DNA of 64,000 nucleotides, from contig CAXSBC010000005.1 in the NCBI GenBank assembly GCA_964236105.1, positions 186,001-250,000 of the forward strand, read 5' to 3'. The stretch is from Lichenicola sp964236105 (GTDB taxonomy: Bacteria > Pseudomonadota > Alphaproteobacteria > Acetobacterales > Acetobacteraceae). A program made the position numbers and the translations under genes. Below, in pieces: positions 43,456 to 51,823 of this stretch. The notes under the pieces are model-generated. The model saw only the letters and a list, made by a program, of their open reading frames with translations, searched no databases and was not told the DNA's origin. Positions within the stretch are counted from its first letter, which is position 1; each line of letters begins with the position of its first letter.

Positions 43456-46187
43456 CAGGCGCGCTTCTTGCCGACGGCTCCGGCGGCTTTCGCGGCGACC
43501 TTGGCGACCGGCTTGCCGGCCGCGGCCGGCTTCGCGGCGGTCTTCGGCGCCGCCCGCTTGGCCGGCGCGGCCCTGGCCGGGGCCTTGACCGCCGCCTGCA
43601 CGGCGTCGGGCTTCGCGGCGGCCGGCTTCCTGGCGGGCTTGGCCTTGACCGCGCCCTTCTTGCCCCGGGGCTTGAGCAGCTTGCCCTTCTCGGCGAGCAG
43701 CGGCACCGCCTCCTCGAGGGTGAACTCCTCCATCGCCCGGTCGCGCGGCAGGTTGGCCACGATCTGCCCGTGCTGCACGTAGGGGCCGAACCGCCCCTTG
43801 CGCACCAGCACCGCCTCCTTGTCCTTCGGGTGGTCGCCGAGCGTGCGCACCGAGGCCAGCTTCTTGCCGAGCACGTCCATCGCCCGGTTCATGCCGACCT
43901 CGAGGATGTCGTCGTCCTTGTCGAGCGAGGCGAAGATCGCGCCCATCTTCACATACGGGCCGAAGCGCCCGATTCCCGCCTCGATCGGCTCGCCCATTTC
44001 CGGATGCAGCCCGACCAGGCGCGGCAGCGACAGCAGACCCACCGCCTGCTCCAGCGTCACGCTGTCGCCCTCGAAGCCCTTCGGCAGGGTGGTGCGCTTG
44101 GGCTTGGCCTTCTTGTCGGCCGGATCCGGCTCGCCCTGCTGCACGTAGAGCCCCCAGGGGCCGCGCTTGACGGTGACCTCCTCGCCGGTCTCGGGGTGGG
44201 TGCCGAGTGCCCGCATGCCGTCCTTGAGCGTCTCGCCGCCGTCGCCTTCCTTGCTGTCCACCACCAGGCGACGGGTGAACTGGCAGGCGGGATAGTTCGA
44301 GCAGCCGATGAAGCTGCCGTAGCGGCCGAGCTTGAGGCCGAGGCGGCCGGTGCCGCAGGCGGTGCAGGTGCGCGGATCGCCGCCGGCCGCCGGCTCGGGA
44401 AAGAAGTGCGGCGCCAGGTCGGCGTCGAGCGCGTCGATGACGTCGGAAATCTTGAGGTCCTTGGTCTGGGCGACCGCATGGCTGAACGCCTCCCAGAACT
44501 TCGCCATCACCGCGCGCCAGTCGGCGCGGCCGTCTGAGATCTCGTCGAGCTGGGTCTCCAGGCCGGCGGTGAAGTGCGGGTCGACGTAGCGCTCGAAGAA
44601 GCTGGTCAGGAACGCGGTCACCAGCCGGCCGCGATCCTCCGGCACGAAGCGCTTGTTCTCCATGCGCACGTAGTCGCGGTCGCGCAGCACGCTCAGGATC
44701 GAGGCATAGGTGGACGGCCGGCCGATGCCGATCTCCTCCATCTTCTTGACCAGGCTCGCCTCGGAGAAGCGCGGCGGCGGCTGGGTGAAATGCTGCGAGG
44801 CCTCGACCGGGCCGCGCGCGAGCGGGTCCTGCTCGCGCATCGGCGGCAGCATCCGGCTGTCCTCGTCGTCGCTGCCGGCCTTGGCGTCGTCGTCGCGGCC
44901 TTCGGCGTAGAGCTTGAGGAAGCCGTCGAAGGCGACGATCGAGCCCGTCGCCCGCAGCCTGGTCTTCGCGGCAGGCTCGGCGATCTCGACGATCACCTGG
45001 TCGAGCTCGGCCGACTGCATCTGGCTGGCGACCGCGCGCTTCCAGATCAGCTCGTAGAGCCGCTTCTGCTCGTCGCCGAGATAGCGGCCGACCTCCCCGG
45101 GCGTGCGGGCGACGTCGGTCGGTCGGACCGCCTCGTGCGCCTCCTGGGCGTTCTTGGCCTTGCTGGAGTACTCGCGCGCCAGGCCCGGCACGTAGTCGCG
45201 GCCGAACGCCTCGCCGATGTGGCTCCGGATCGCGTCGATGGCTTCGCGGGCCATCTGCACGCCGTCGGTCCGCATGTAGGTGATCAGGCCCACGGTCTCG
45301 CCGCCGAGCTCGATGCCCTCGTACAGCTGCTGGGCGGCGCGCATCGTCGCCTGCGCGCCCATGCCGAGCTTGCGGCTGGCCTCCTGCTGCAGGGTGGAGG
45401 TGGTGAAGGGAGCAGGCGGGTTGCGCTTGACCTTGCGCCGCTCGACCGAGCCCACCGAGAACTGCCCGGCCTCGACCGAGGCCCTGGCCGCCAGCGCCCC
45501 GGCCTCGTCGTTGATGTCGAACTGGTCGAGCTTCCTGCCGTCGAGATGGGTGAGGCGGGCGGTGAAGGGGGCGCCGGCCGGCGTCGTCATCTGCGCCTGG
45601 ACCGACCAGTATTCGCGCGGCCTGAAGACCTCGACCTCCGCCTCGCGCTCGCAGATCAGCCTGAGCGCCACGGACTGCACGCGGCCTGCCGAGCGCGAGC
45701 CCGGCAGCTTGCGCCACAGCACCGGCGAGAGCGTGAAGCCGACCAGGTAGTCGAGCGCCCGCCGAGCGAGGTAGGCCTCGATCAGCGGCATGTCGAGCTC
45801 GCGCGGCCGCTTCATCGCGGTCTTGATGGCGCCCTTGGTGATCTCGTTGAAGGTGACGCGCTGCACGTCGATGCCGCGCAGCAGCTTCTTCTCCTCGAGC
45901 ATCGCCCGGACGTGCCAGGAGATCGCCTCGCCCTCGCGGTCGGGGTCGGTCGCCAGATACAGCGTCTTGGCGCCCTTCAGCGCCTTGGCGATGGCCGCGA
46001 TCTGCCGGTTGCCGCGCTCGTCGGCCTCCCAGTCCATCGCGAAGTTCTCGTCCGGACGGACGCTGCCATCCTTGGGCGGCAGGTCGCGGACATGGCCGAA
46101 GGAGGCCAGCACGGTGAAGCCGTCGCCCAGGTACTTGTTGATCGTCTTCGCCTTGGCAGGCGACTCGACCACGACGACGTCGGTCAT
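43455..46187 (-). CDS. topA: DNA topoisomerase I
   Basis: A 910-aa type IA topoisomerase that relaxes negative supercoils. The TOPRIM domain has VVVESPAKAKTINKYLG at the N-terminus and LATDPDREGEAISWHV. The active-site tyrosine is in LITYMRTDG at about residue 303. One four-cysteine zinc finger (CTACG...CSNYPAC) and several Toprim_Crpt repeats (FGPYVKMG, FGPYVQHG) follow. The last 65 residues are a Lys/Ala/Pro-rich tail like a histone H1 tail, common in GC-rich alphaproteobacteria and probably DNA-binding. Confidence 0.96.
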   Translation of the reverse strand: MTDVVVVESPAKAKTINKYLGDGFTVLASFGHVRDLPPKDGSVRPDENFAMDWEADERGNRQIAAIAKALKGAKTLYLATDPDREGEAISWHVRAMLEEKKLLRGIDVQRVTFNEITKGAIKTAMKRPRELDMPLIEAYLARRALDYLVGFTLSPVLWRKLPGSRSAGRVQSVALRLICEREAEVEVFRPREYWSVQAQMTTPAGAPFTARLTHLDGRKLDQFDINDEAGALAARASVEAGQFSVGSVERRKVKRNPPAPFTTSTLQQEASRKLGMGAQATMRAAQQLYEGIELGGETVGLITYMRTDGVQMAREAIDAIRSHIGEAFGRDYVPGLAREYSSKAKNAQEAHEAVRPTDVARTPGEVGRYLGDEQKRLYELIWKRAVASQMQSAELDQVIVEIAEPAAKTRLRATGSIVAFDGFLKLYAEGRDDDAKAGSDDEDSRMLPPMREQDPLARGPVEASQHFTQPPPRFSEASLVKKMEEIGIGRPSTYASILSVLRDRDYVRMENKRFVPEDRGRLVTAFLTSFFERYVDPHFTAGLETQLDEISDGRADWRAVMAKFWEAFSHAVAQTKDLKISDVIDALDADLAPHFFPEPAAGGDPRTCTACGTGRLGLKLGRYGSFIGCSNYPACQFTRRLVVDSKEGDGGETLKDGMRALGTHPETGEEVTVKRGPWGLYVQQGEPDPADKKAKPKRTTLPKGFEGDSVTLEQAVGLLSLPRLVGLHPEMGEPIEAGIGRFGPYVKMGAIFASLDKDDDILEVGMNRAMDVLGKKLASVRTLGDHPKDKEAVLVRKGRFGPYVQHGQIVANLPRDRAMEEFTLEEAVPLLAEKGKLLKPRGKKGAVKAKPARKPAAAKPDAVQAAVKAPARAAPAKRAAPKTAAKPAAAGKPVAKVAAKAAGAVGKKRA

Positions 46188-46234
46188 GAATACTCCGGGG
46201 TCCGCTGCTCGGAACTGAGCGCCCGGCCTTGCCG

Positions 46235-47380
46235 TCAGCCCGACCGGAGCTGTTCGGCCAGCAGGCCGACGCGGTTCCCCGGATGGGACTCGACGCGGCC
46301 CGCAAGCTCCAGCTCGGTCAGGACAGCCAGCACGGCGGAGATCGAGAACTGGCAGCGACGCACCAGATCGTCAACCGGTGTGGGTGTGTGGCTCAGCAGC
46401 CTGAGCAACGAATCACGCACCGTCCCGAGCTGCTCCCACGCTTCCGGCGCGTCGGCGCCCCAGCTGGCGGCGGGCTCGGCGAAGCCGGTCGGGCCGAGCC
46501 GATCCGGCAGCTCCGGCAGCTCGCGCAGCACGTCTTCGGCGGTCTCGACCAGGTGGGCCTGACGCTGGCGCAGCAGGTCGTTGGAGCCGCGGCAGCGCGG
46601 GTCGAGCGGCGAGCCCGGCACGGCGAACAGCTCGCGCCCGTAATCCAGCGCCAGGCCGGCTGAGATCAGGCTGCCGGATTTCGGCGCCGCCTCCACCACC
46701 ACGCAGCCGAGCGACAGCCCGACGATGATCCGGTTGCGCCTGGGGAAGTGCCGGCTCTGCGGCGCGGTGCCGAGCGGCGCCTCGGCGACCACGCAGCCGG
46801 TCTCGGCGATGCGGGCCTGCAGGCCCGCATGCTCGGCCGGATAGGGCCTGTCGAGGCCGCCGGCGATCGCGGCCACGGTGGGGCCGACATGCATCGCCCC
46901 CTGGTGGGCGGCACCATCGATGCCGCGCGCGAGCCCGGAGACCACCGGCAGGCCGGCGCCGCCGAGCTCGGCCGCCAGCGCCTCGGCGATGCGCATCCCG
47001 GCCGAGGAAGCGTTGCGGGCGCCGACCAGGGCCACCGAGCGGCGATGCAGGATCGCCGGGTCGCCGAGCACGCCGAGCACCGCCGGCGCGTCCGCGAGCT
47101 GCGCCAGCAGGGGCGGGTAGTCCGGCATGCCCAGCACGATGAAGCGGCCGCCCAGCCGGTCGAGGGCGTCGATCTCGCCCTCGATCTCGCTCGCGGATGG
47201 CGGCCTGGGGGGCGCACCGCCGCCGGTGCGAGCCAGGCCGGGCAGGGCGTCGAGGGCTGCTAGCGCGTCGCCGAAGCGCTGCAGCAGGCGCCGGTACGTG
47301 GCCGGTCCCACCTGCTCGGTGCGGGCCAGCCGGAGGGTCGCGACCAGCCCGGCCGCGGTGGGGGAGGCGTTGGCCGTCAT
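46235..47380 (-). CDS. dprA: DNA processing protein DprA
   Basis: A 381-aa protein that loads RecA on incoming single-stranded DNA during natural transformation. The Rossmann-like core has the motifs ALVGARNASSAGMRIAE, SGLARGIDGAAHQGAM, FPRRNRIIVGLS and SGSLISAGLALDYGRE. A C-terminal winged-helix domain (DDLVRRCQFSISAVLAVLTE) is present. It overlaps plsY by ATGA. With comEC in the same window this gives two parts of a competence route, though dprA is nearly universal and does not prove transformation. Confidence 0.93.
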   Translation of the reverse strand: MTANASPTAAGLVATLRLARTEQVGPATYRRLLQRFGDALAALDALPGLARTGGGAPPRPPSASEIEGEIDALDRLGGRFIVLGMPDYPPLLAQLADAPAVLGVLGDPAILHRRSVALVGARNASSAGMRIAEALAAELGGAGLPVVSGLARGIDGAAHQGAMHVGPTVAAIAGGLDRPYPAEHAGLQARIAETGCVVAEAPLGTAPQSRHFPRRNRIIVGLSLGCVVVEAAPKSGSLISAGLALDYGRELFAVPGSPLDPRCRGSNDLLRQRQAHLVETAEDVLRELPELPDRLGPTGFAEPAASWGADAPEAWEQLGTVRDSLLRLLSHTPTPVDDLVRRCQFSISAVLAVLTELELAGRVESHPGNRVGLLAEQLRSG

Positions 47381-48015
47381 GCGGACCGCGCGCCGATCCG
47401 CGGCTCGGTGCCGGCGGCGAGGCGGCCGATATTCGTTCGGTGGCGCAGGAACACCACCAGGGCGACGGCCAGGCCCGCCCACGGCACCGGCGACAGCAGG
47501 TCGCCATCCCGGAAGGCCAGCAGCAGCGGCGCCAGCAGCGCGAAGGCGGCAAGCGCGCCCGCCGACGAGATCCGGCTGAGCCGGGCGACGAGCAGCCAGA
47601 CCAGGCAGCAGATCAGCCCGGCCCGCCAGTCGAGCGCCAGCGCCACGCCGAGCCCGGTGGCGACGCCCTTGCCGCCGCGAAAGCCGAGCCACACCGGACA
47701 GCAGTGGCCGACCACGGCGCAGATCGCGGCGATGGCGGCCAGCTCGGGCACCGGCCGGGGCAGCAGCAGGGCCGGCAGCGTCACCGCGGCGACGCCCTTG
47801 AGCCCGTCCAGCAGCAGGGTCGCGGCGGCAAGCCCCCGCCTGCCGGTGCGCAGCACGTTGGTGGCGCCGATATTGCCCGAGCCGATGCGCCTGATGTCGC
47901 CGGCACCGCCGAGGCGGGTGACGATCAGCCCGAACGGCACGCTGCCGAGCAGATAGGCGCCGGCTCCGGCCAGGGCCGGCAGGGCGATGCCGGGAAGGGC
48001 GGGCGGCGCGCTCAT
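47377..48015 (-). CDS. plsY: Acyl-phosphate:glycerol-3-phosphate acyltransferase
   Basis: A 212-aa inner-membrane enzyme that acylates glycerol-3-phosphate with acyl phosphate, the first step of phospholipid synthesis. Five or more transmembrane helices are predicted. The three conserved loops are visible: GSGNIGATNVLR, WLGFRGGKGVATGLG and FLRHRTNIGRL. It overlaps dprA and follows pyrC by 10 bases. Confidence 0.94.
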   Translation of the reverse strand: MSAPPALPGIALPALAGAGAYLLGSVPFGLIVTRLGGAGDIRRIGSGNIGATNVLRTGRRGLAAATLLLDGLKGVAAVTLPALLLPRPVPELAAIAAICAVVGHCCPVWLGFRGGKGVATGLGVALALDWRAGLICCLVWLLVARLSRISSAGALAAFALLAPLLLAFRDGDLLSPVPWAGLAVALVVFLRHRTNIGRLAAGTEPRIGARSA

Positions 48016-48025
48016 GCGGCGGGGC

Positions 48026-49309
48026 TCATCCGAACACCCGCCTGCCGGCCTTCCAGGTGCCGAGCACCTGGCCTTCCAGCGCGCGGCCGTCGAACGGGGT
48101 GTTCTGCGCGTGGCCCGGAAGCTGGCCGGCGGTGACCTTCCAGGCGCGGTCGAGGTTGAACAGGCAGAGATCGGCCGGCGCTCCGGGCTCGAGCCGGCCG
48201 GCGGGGCTGCCGAGCAGCCGCGCCGGGCCGGTGGTCAGCAGCTCGATCGCCCGGAGCAGGCTCAGGCTGGCGTCGTGCACGCGCGCCAGCGTCACGCCGA
48301 GCAGGGTGGCGAGCCCGACGCCGCCGGCCATGGCCAGGGCGAAGGGCAGCCGCTTGTCGTCGGCGTCGCAGGCCAGGTGGTCGGAGCCGATCGCATCGAT
48401 GGTGCCGTCGATCAGGCCGTCGCAGATCGCCAGCCGGTCGCTCTCCGGACGCAGCGGCGGCGACAGCTTGGCATAGGTGCGGAAATCGCCGATCGCGGTC
48501 TCGTTCAGGTCGAAATAGGGGGGTGCCGTGTCGCAGGTGACGCGTATGCCCGACGCCTTGGCCTGCCGGATCAGCGCCACCGTCTCGGCCGTCGAGACAT
48601 GGGCCACATGCAGCGCGCCGCCGGTCAGCACCGCCAGGCGCAGGTCGCGCGCCACCAGGATCGCCTCGGCGGCGGCCGGGATGCCGGGCAGGCCGAGCCG
48701 GGTGGCGAGCTCGCCCTCGGTGGCGACGCCGCCATGCGACAGCGACGGGTCCTCCGGATGCTGCACCACCATGGCGTCGAAGCCGCGCGCATAGGACAGC
48801 GCCAGTCGCATCAGGCGGGCATCGGCGATGGCGCGGGAGCCGTCGGTGAAGCCCACGGCACCCGCCTCGCGCAGCAGCCCCAGCTCGGCCATCTCCTCGC
48901 CGCGGCAGGCCCGGGTGACGGCGCCGAACGGCAGGATGCTCAGCCGCCCGGTCTCGTCGCCGCGCGCGCGCAGCATCCGCACCAGCGCCGGGTCGTCGAT
49001 TGCAGGCTGGTTGTTGGGCAGCACGCCGATGGTGGTGACGCCGCCGGCCGAGGCCGCCTCGGCCGCCTGGGCGATGGTCTCGCGATATTCGTAGCCGGGC
49101 TCGCCCAGCGCCACCCGCATGTCGATCAGGCCGGGGCACAGCACCGCGCCCCCGCCCTGGACCATGACCGCACCCTCCGGCACCCCCCCGCCTGCGGGCA
49201 GGTCGAGGCCGGCGATCGCCCCGTCCTCGACCAGCAGCCGGCCCGGCCGGTCCAGTCCGCTCGCCGGATCGACCAGCCGGACGTTCTCGAACAGGATGCG
49301 CCCGCTCAC
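48026..49309 (-). CDS. pyrC: Dihydroorotase-type protein lacking the HxH metal motif
   Basis: A 427-aa amidohydrolase-fold protein in the class I dihydroorotase group. The usual DxHxH metal motif is replaced by DMRVA at residues 63-67, so both histidines are missing. Other family residues remain: HPED, LHVAHVST and GSDHLA. Alphaproteobacteria often carry this DMRV form next to pyrB; in related Pseudomonas systems a non-catalytic dihydroorotase (PyrC') serves as a structural partner of aspartate transcarbamoylase. That role, not catalysis, is likely here, and a second active dihydroorotase would be needed elsewhere. It overlaps pyrB by ATGA. Confidence 0.85.
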   Translation of the reverse strand: MSGRILFENVRLVDPASGLDRPGRLLVEDGAIAGLDLPAGGGVPEGAVMVQGGGAVLCPGLIDMRVALGEPGYEYRETIAQAAEAASAGGVTTIGVLPNNQPAIDDPALVRMLRARGDETGRLSILPFGAVTRACRGEEMAELGLLREAGAVGFTDGSRAIADARLMRLALSYARGFDAMVVQHPEDPSLSHGGVATEGELATRLGLPGIPAAAEAILVARDLRLAVLTGGALHVAHVSTAETVALIRQAKASGIRVTCDTAPPYFDLNETAIGDFRTYAKLSPPLRPESDRLAICDGLIDGTIDAIGSDHLACDADDKRLPFALAMAGGVGLATLLGVTLARVHDASLSLLRAIELLTTGPARLLGSPAGRLEPGAPADLCLFNLDRAWKVTAGQLPGHAQNTPFDGRALEGQVLGTWKAGRRVFG

Positions 49310-50265
49310 AGCTCGTTCGCCCGGTCCTGCGCCCGCGACAGCCGGTCCAGCACCGCCATGCGCACCGCCACCCCCATCTCGACCTGCTCCTGGATCACGC
49401 TCTGCTCGGGATGGTCGGCGATCTGGCTGTCGATCTCGACGCCGCGATTCATCGGCCCCGGATGCATCACCAGCGCGCCCGGCCTCGCCAGCGCCAGCCG
49501 CGCGGCGTCGAGGCCGAAGAAGCGGAAATATTCCCGCGCACTCGGCACCAGCCCGCCGGTCATGCGCTCGCGCTGCAGCCTGAGCATCATGATCGCGTCG
49601 ACGCCCTCGAGCCCCGCTTCCATGGTGTGGTGGACGCTCACGCCGAGCCGCTCGATCTCGGCCGGGATCAGGGTCGGCGGGCCGATCACGCGCACCTGGC
49701 TGCCCATCGCGGTCAGCAGGTGGATGTTGGAGCGCGCCACGCGCGAGTGCGCCACGTCGCCGCAGATCGCCACCGTGAGCCCGGCCAGCCGGCCGCAGCG
49801 CCTGCGTATGGTGAGCGCGTCCAGCAGCGCCTGGGTCGGGTGCTCGTGGGTGCCGTCGCCGGCATTGATCACCGACGCCTCGACCTTCTGCGCCAGCAGC
49901 GCCGGCGCGCCGGACTGGGCGTGGCGCACCACCAGCAGGTCGGTGCGCATGGCGTTCAGGGTGGCGGCGGTATCCAGCAGGGTCTCGCCCTTGTTCACCG
50001 AGGAGGTCGAGACCGTCATGTTGATCACGTCCGCCCCCAGCCGCTTGCCCGCGAGCTCGAAGGAGGTTCGGGTGCGGGTGCTGTCCTCGAAGAACAGGTT
50101 GATCAGGGTGCGGCCGCGCAGCAGGTCGCGCTGCGTCTTGCGCTGCCGGTTGAGCAGCACGTAGCTCTCGGCCAGCTCCAGGAACAGCTCGATCCGGGTC
50201 GGGTGCATGCCCTGCAGTCCCAGCAGGTGACGCGCGCTGCCGGCGGTGAAATACCCGTCAGCCAC
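49306..50265 (-). CDS. pyrB: Aspartate transcarbamoylase catalytic subunit
   Basis: A 319-aa enzyme joining carbamoyl phosphate and aspartate, the committed step of pyrimidine synthesis. The carbamoyl-phosphate loop is FFEDSTRTRTSFE, and THEHPTQALLDA and MHPGPMNRGVE are also conserved. No regulatory pyrI gene is near; the overlapping PyrC-like protein is the probable partner. It follows gltX by 17 bases on the same strand. Confidence 0.95.
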   Translation of the reverse strand: MADGYFTAGSARHLLGLQGMHPTRIELFLELAESYVLLNRQRKTQRDLLRGRTLINLFFEDSTRTRTSFELAGKRLGADVINMTVSTSSVNKGETLLDTAATLNAMRTDLLVVRHAQSGAPALLAQKVEASVINAGDGTHEHPTQALLDALTIRRRCGRLAGLTVAICGDVAHSRVARSNIHLLTAMGSQVRVIGPPTLIPAEIERLGVSVHHTMEAGLEGVDAIMMLRLQRERMTGGLVPSAREYFRFFGLDAARLALARPGALVMHPGPMNRGVEIDSQIADHPEQSVIQEQVEMGVAVRMAVLDRLSRAQDRANEL

Positions 50266-50282
50266 CGACGAGGTCCTTCATC

Positions 50283-51737
50283 CTACAGCCCGTCCCCCGG
50301 GCGCGCGTGGCTGTCGTCCGCAGAGGATCTGCCCTTGGCTGCCAGCGCCGCCCCGATGCGGGCCAGCGTCTCGTCGCGGCCGAGCGCCTCGACCGTGGCA
50401 TCGATCGGCGGGCTCGTGGTGCTGCCGGCGATCGCGGCGCGCAACGGCTGCGCCACCTGGCCCAGCTTGGCTCCCTCGCGCTCGGCGAAGCGGCGCAGCG
50501 CGGCGTCGATCCCGGCCGCGGTGAACGGCTCCAGCGGCGCCAGCTCGGCGGCAAGGCCGCGCAGGAGCCCGCGCGCGTCCGGGGTCAGCAGCGAGCTCGC
50601 CCTGGCGTCGAACGGCAGCGGCACCGAGCGGGCCAGGAAGGCGGCGGCATCGGCGAGATCGACCAGCGTCCGCGCGCGCTCCTTCAGGCCCGGCATCAGC
50701 AGGCGGATACGCGCGGTGGCCACCTCGTCCAGCACCAGCCCCGGACGGCCCTGCAGCCGGGCGAGCACGTCGCCGGTCAGGCGGTCGTCGCCCGCCGCGC
50801 GCAGCCAGACCCCGTTCAGGTGGGTCAGCTTGACGTAGTCCATGCGGCTGGCCGACCGGCCCACCCCGTCCAGGTCGAACAGCCGCACCTGCTCGTCGCG
50901 CCCCAGCACCTCGGCGTCGCCGTGCCCCCAGCCGAGCCGCAGCAGGTAGTTGTTCAGCGCCTCCGGCAGGAACCCCTGCTCGCGGAACTCGACCACGCTC
51001 TGCGCGCCGTGCCGCTTGCTCAGCTTGGCGCCGTCGGGCCCGTGGATCAGCGGCAGATGCGCGAAGGCGGGCCGCGTCCAGCCCATCGCCGCATAGATCT
51101 GCGACTGCCGGAAGGTGTTGGTCATGTGGTCGTCGCCGCGGATCACATGGGTGATGGCCATGTCGTGGTCGTCGCACACCACCGCATGCAGGTAGGTCGG
51201 GCTGCCGTCGGCGCGCAGGATGATCATGTCGTCCATCTCGGCGTTGCCGACGCGGATCTCGCCCTGCACTAGGTCGTCCACCACCGTCTCGCCCTCCTGC
51301 GGCGCGCGCAGCCGGACGGTGAAGGCGGCACCCGCCGGCGCCTCGGCGGGGTCGCGGTCGCGCCACAGGCCGTTGTAGCGCGGCGGCCTGCTCTCGGCGG
51401 TCGCCTGCTCGCGCATCGCCTTGAGCTCGTCCTGGGTGCAGAAGCAGCGATAGGCGTGCCCGGCCTCGAGCAGCGACAGCGCCACCTCGGCATGACGCGC
51501 CTGGCGGGTGGACTGGTAGACCGCCGGCTCGTCCGGGTTCAGTCCCATCCAGTCGAGGCCGTCCAGGATCACGTCCACCGCATGCTGCGTGGAGCGCTCG
51601 CGATCGGTGTCCTCGATGCGCAGCAGGAACTGTCCGCCATGGTGGCGGGCGAACAGGTAGTTGAAGAGGGCGGCGCGGGCGTTGCCGATATGCAGCAACC
51701 CGGTCGGGCTCGGCGCGAAGCGTGTGCGAACGGTCAT
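50283..51737 (-). CDS. gltX: Glutamyl-tRNA synthetase
   Basis: A 484-aa class I synthetase. The ATP site is RFAPSPTGLLHIGNARAALF and the KMSKS-equivalent is KLSKRHG. The zinc-site region of the E. coli enzyme is not conserved as such (YRCFCTQDEL is the only cysteine cluster). Alphaproteobacteria often have two GltX enzymes, one of which also misacylates tRNA-Gln for amidation by GatCAB; which one this is cannot be told. The ATG giving MTVRTRFAP has gagaag about 7 bases upstream; an ATG 6 codons earlier is less likely. It heads the minus-strand run and is divergent from comEC. Confidence 0.94.
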   Translation of the reverse strand: MTVRTRFAPSPTGLLHIGNARAALFNYLFARHHGGQFLLRIEDTDRERSTQHAVDVILDGLDWMGLNPDEPAVYQSTRQARHAEVALSLLEAGHAYRCFCTQDELKAMREQATAESRPPRYNGLWRDRDPAEAPAGAAFTVRLRAPQEGETVVDDLVQGEIRVGNAEMDDMIILRADGSPTYLHAVVCDDHDMAITHVIRGDDHMTNTFRQSQIYAAMGWTRPAFAHLPLIHGPDGAKLSKRHGAQSVVEFREQGFLPEALNNYLLRLGWGHGDAEVLGRDEQVRLFDLDGVGRSASRMDYVKLTHLNGVWLRAAGDDRLTGDVLARLQGRPGLVLDEVATARIRLLMPGLKERARTLVDLADAAAFLARSVPLPFDARASSLLTPDARGLLRGLAAELAPLEPFTAAGIDAALRRFAEREGAKLGQVAQPLRAAIAGSTTSPPIDATVEALGRDETLARIGAALAAKGRSSADDSHARPGDGL

Positions 51738-51823
51738 CGGGCGCTTCTCTACCATGACGTCGCAGGCTTCTGTAGAGCAGGTCGGAGTGGCAATGCGGAC
51801 AAGGTGCCGTTAAACTTACGGTT

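Noticed and set aside
41122..46305. One 1727-codon protein across topA and rnr
   Set aside because: The frame matches rnr only downstream of 43455; upstream it is the wrong frame of topA. The TGATG junction shows two separate genes.
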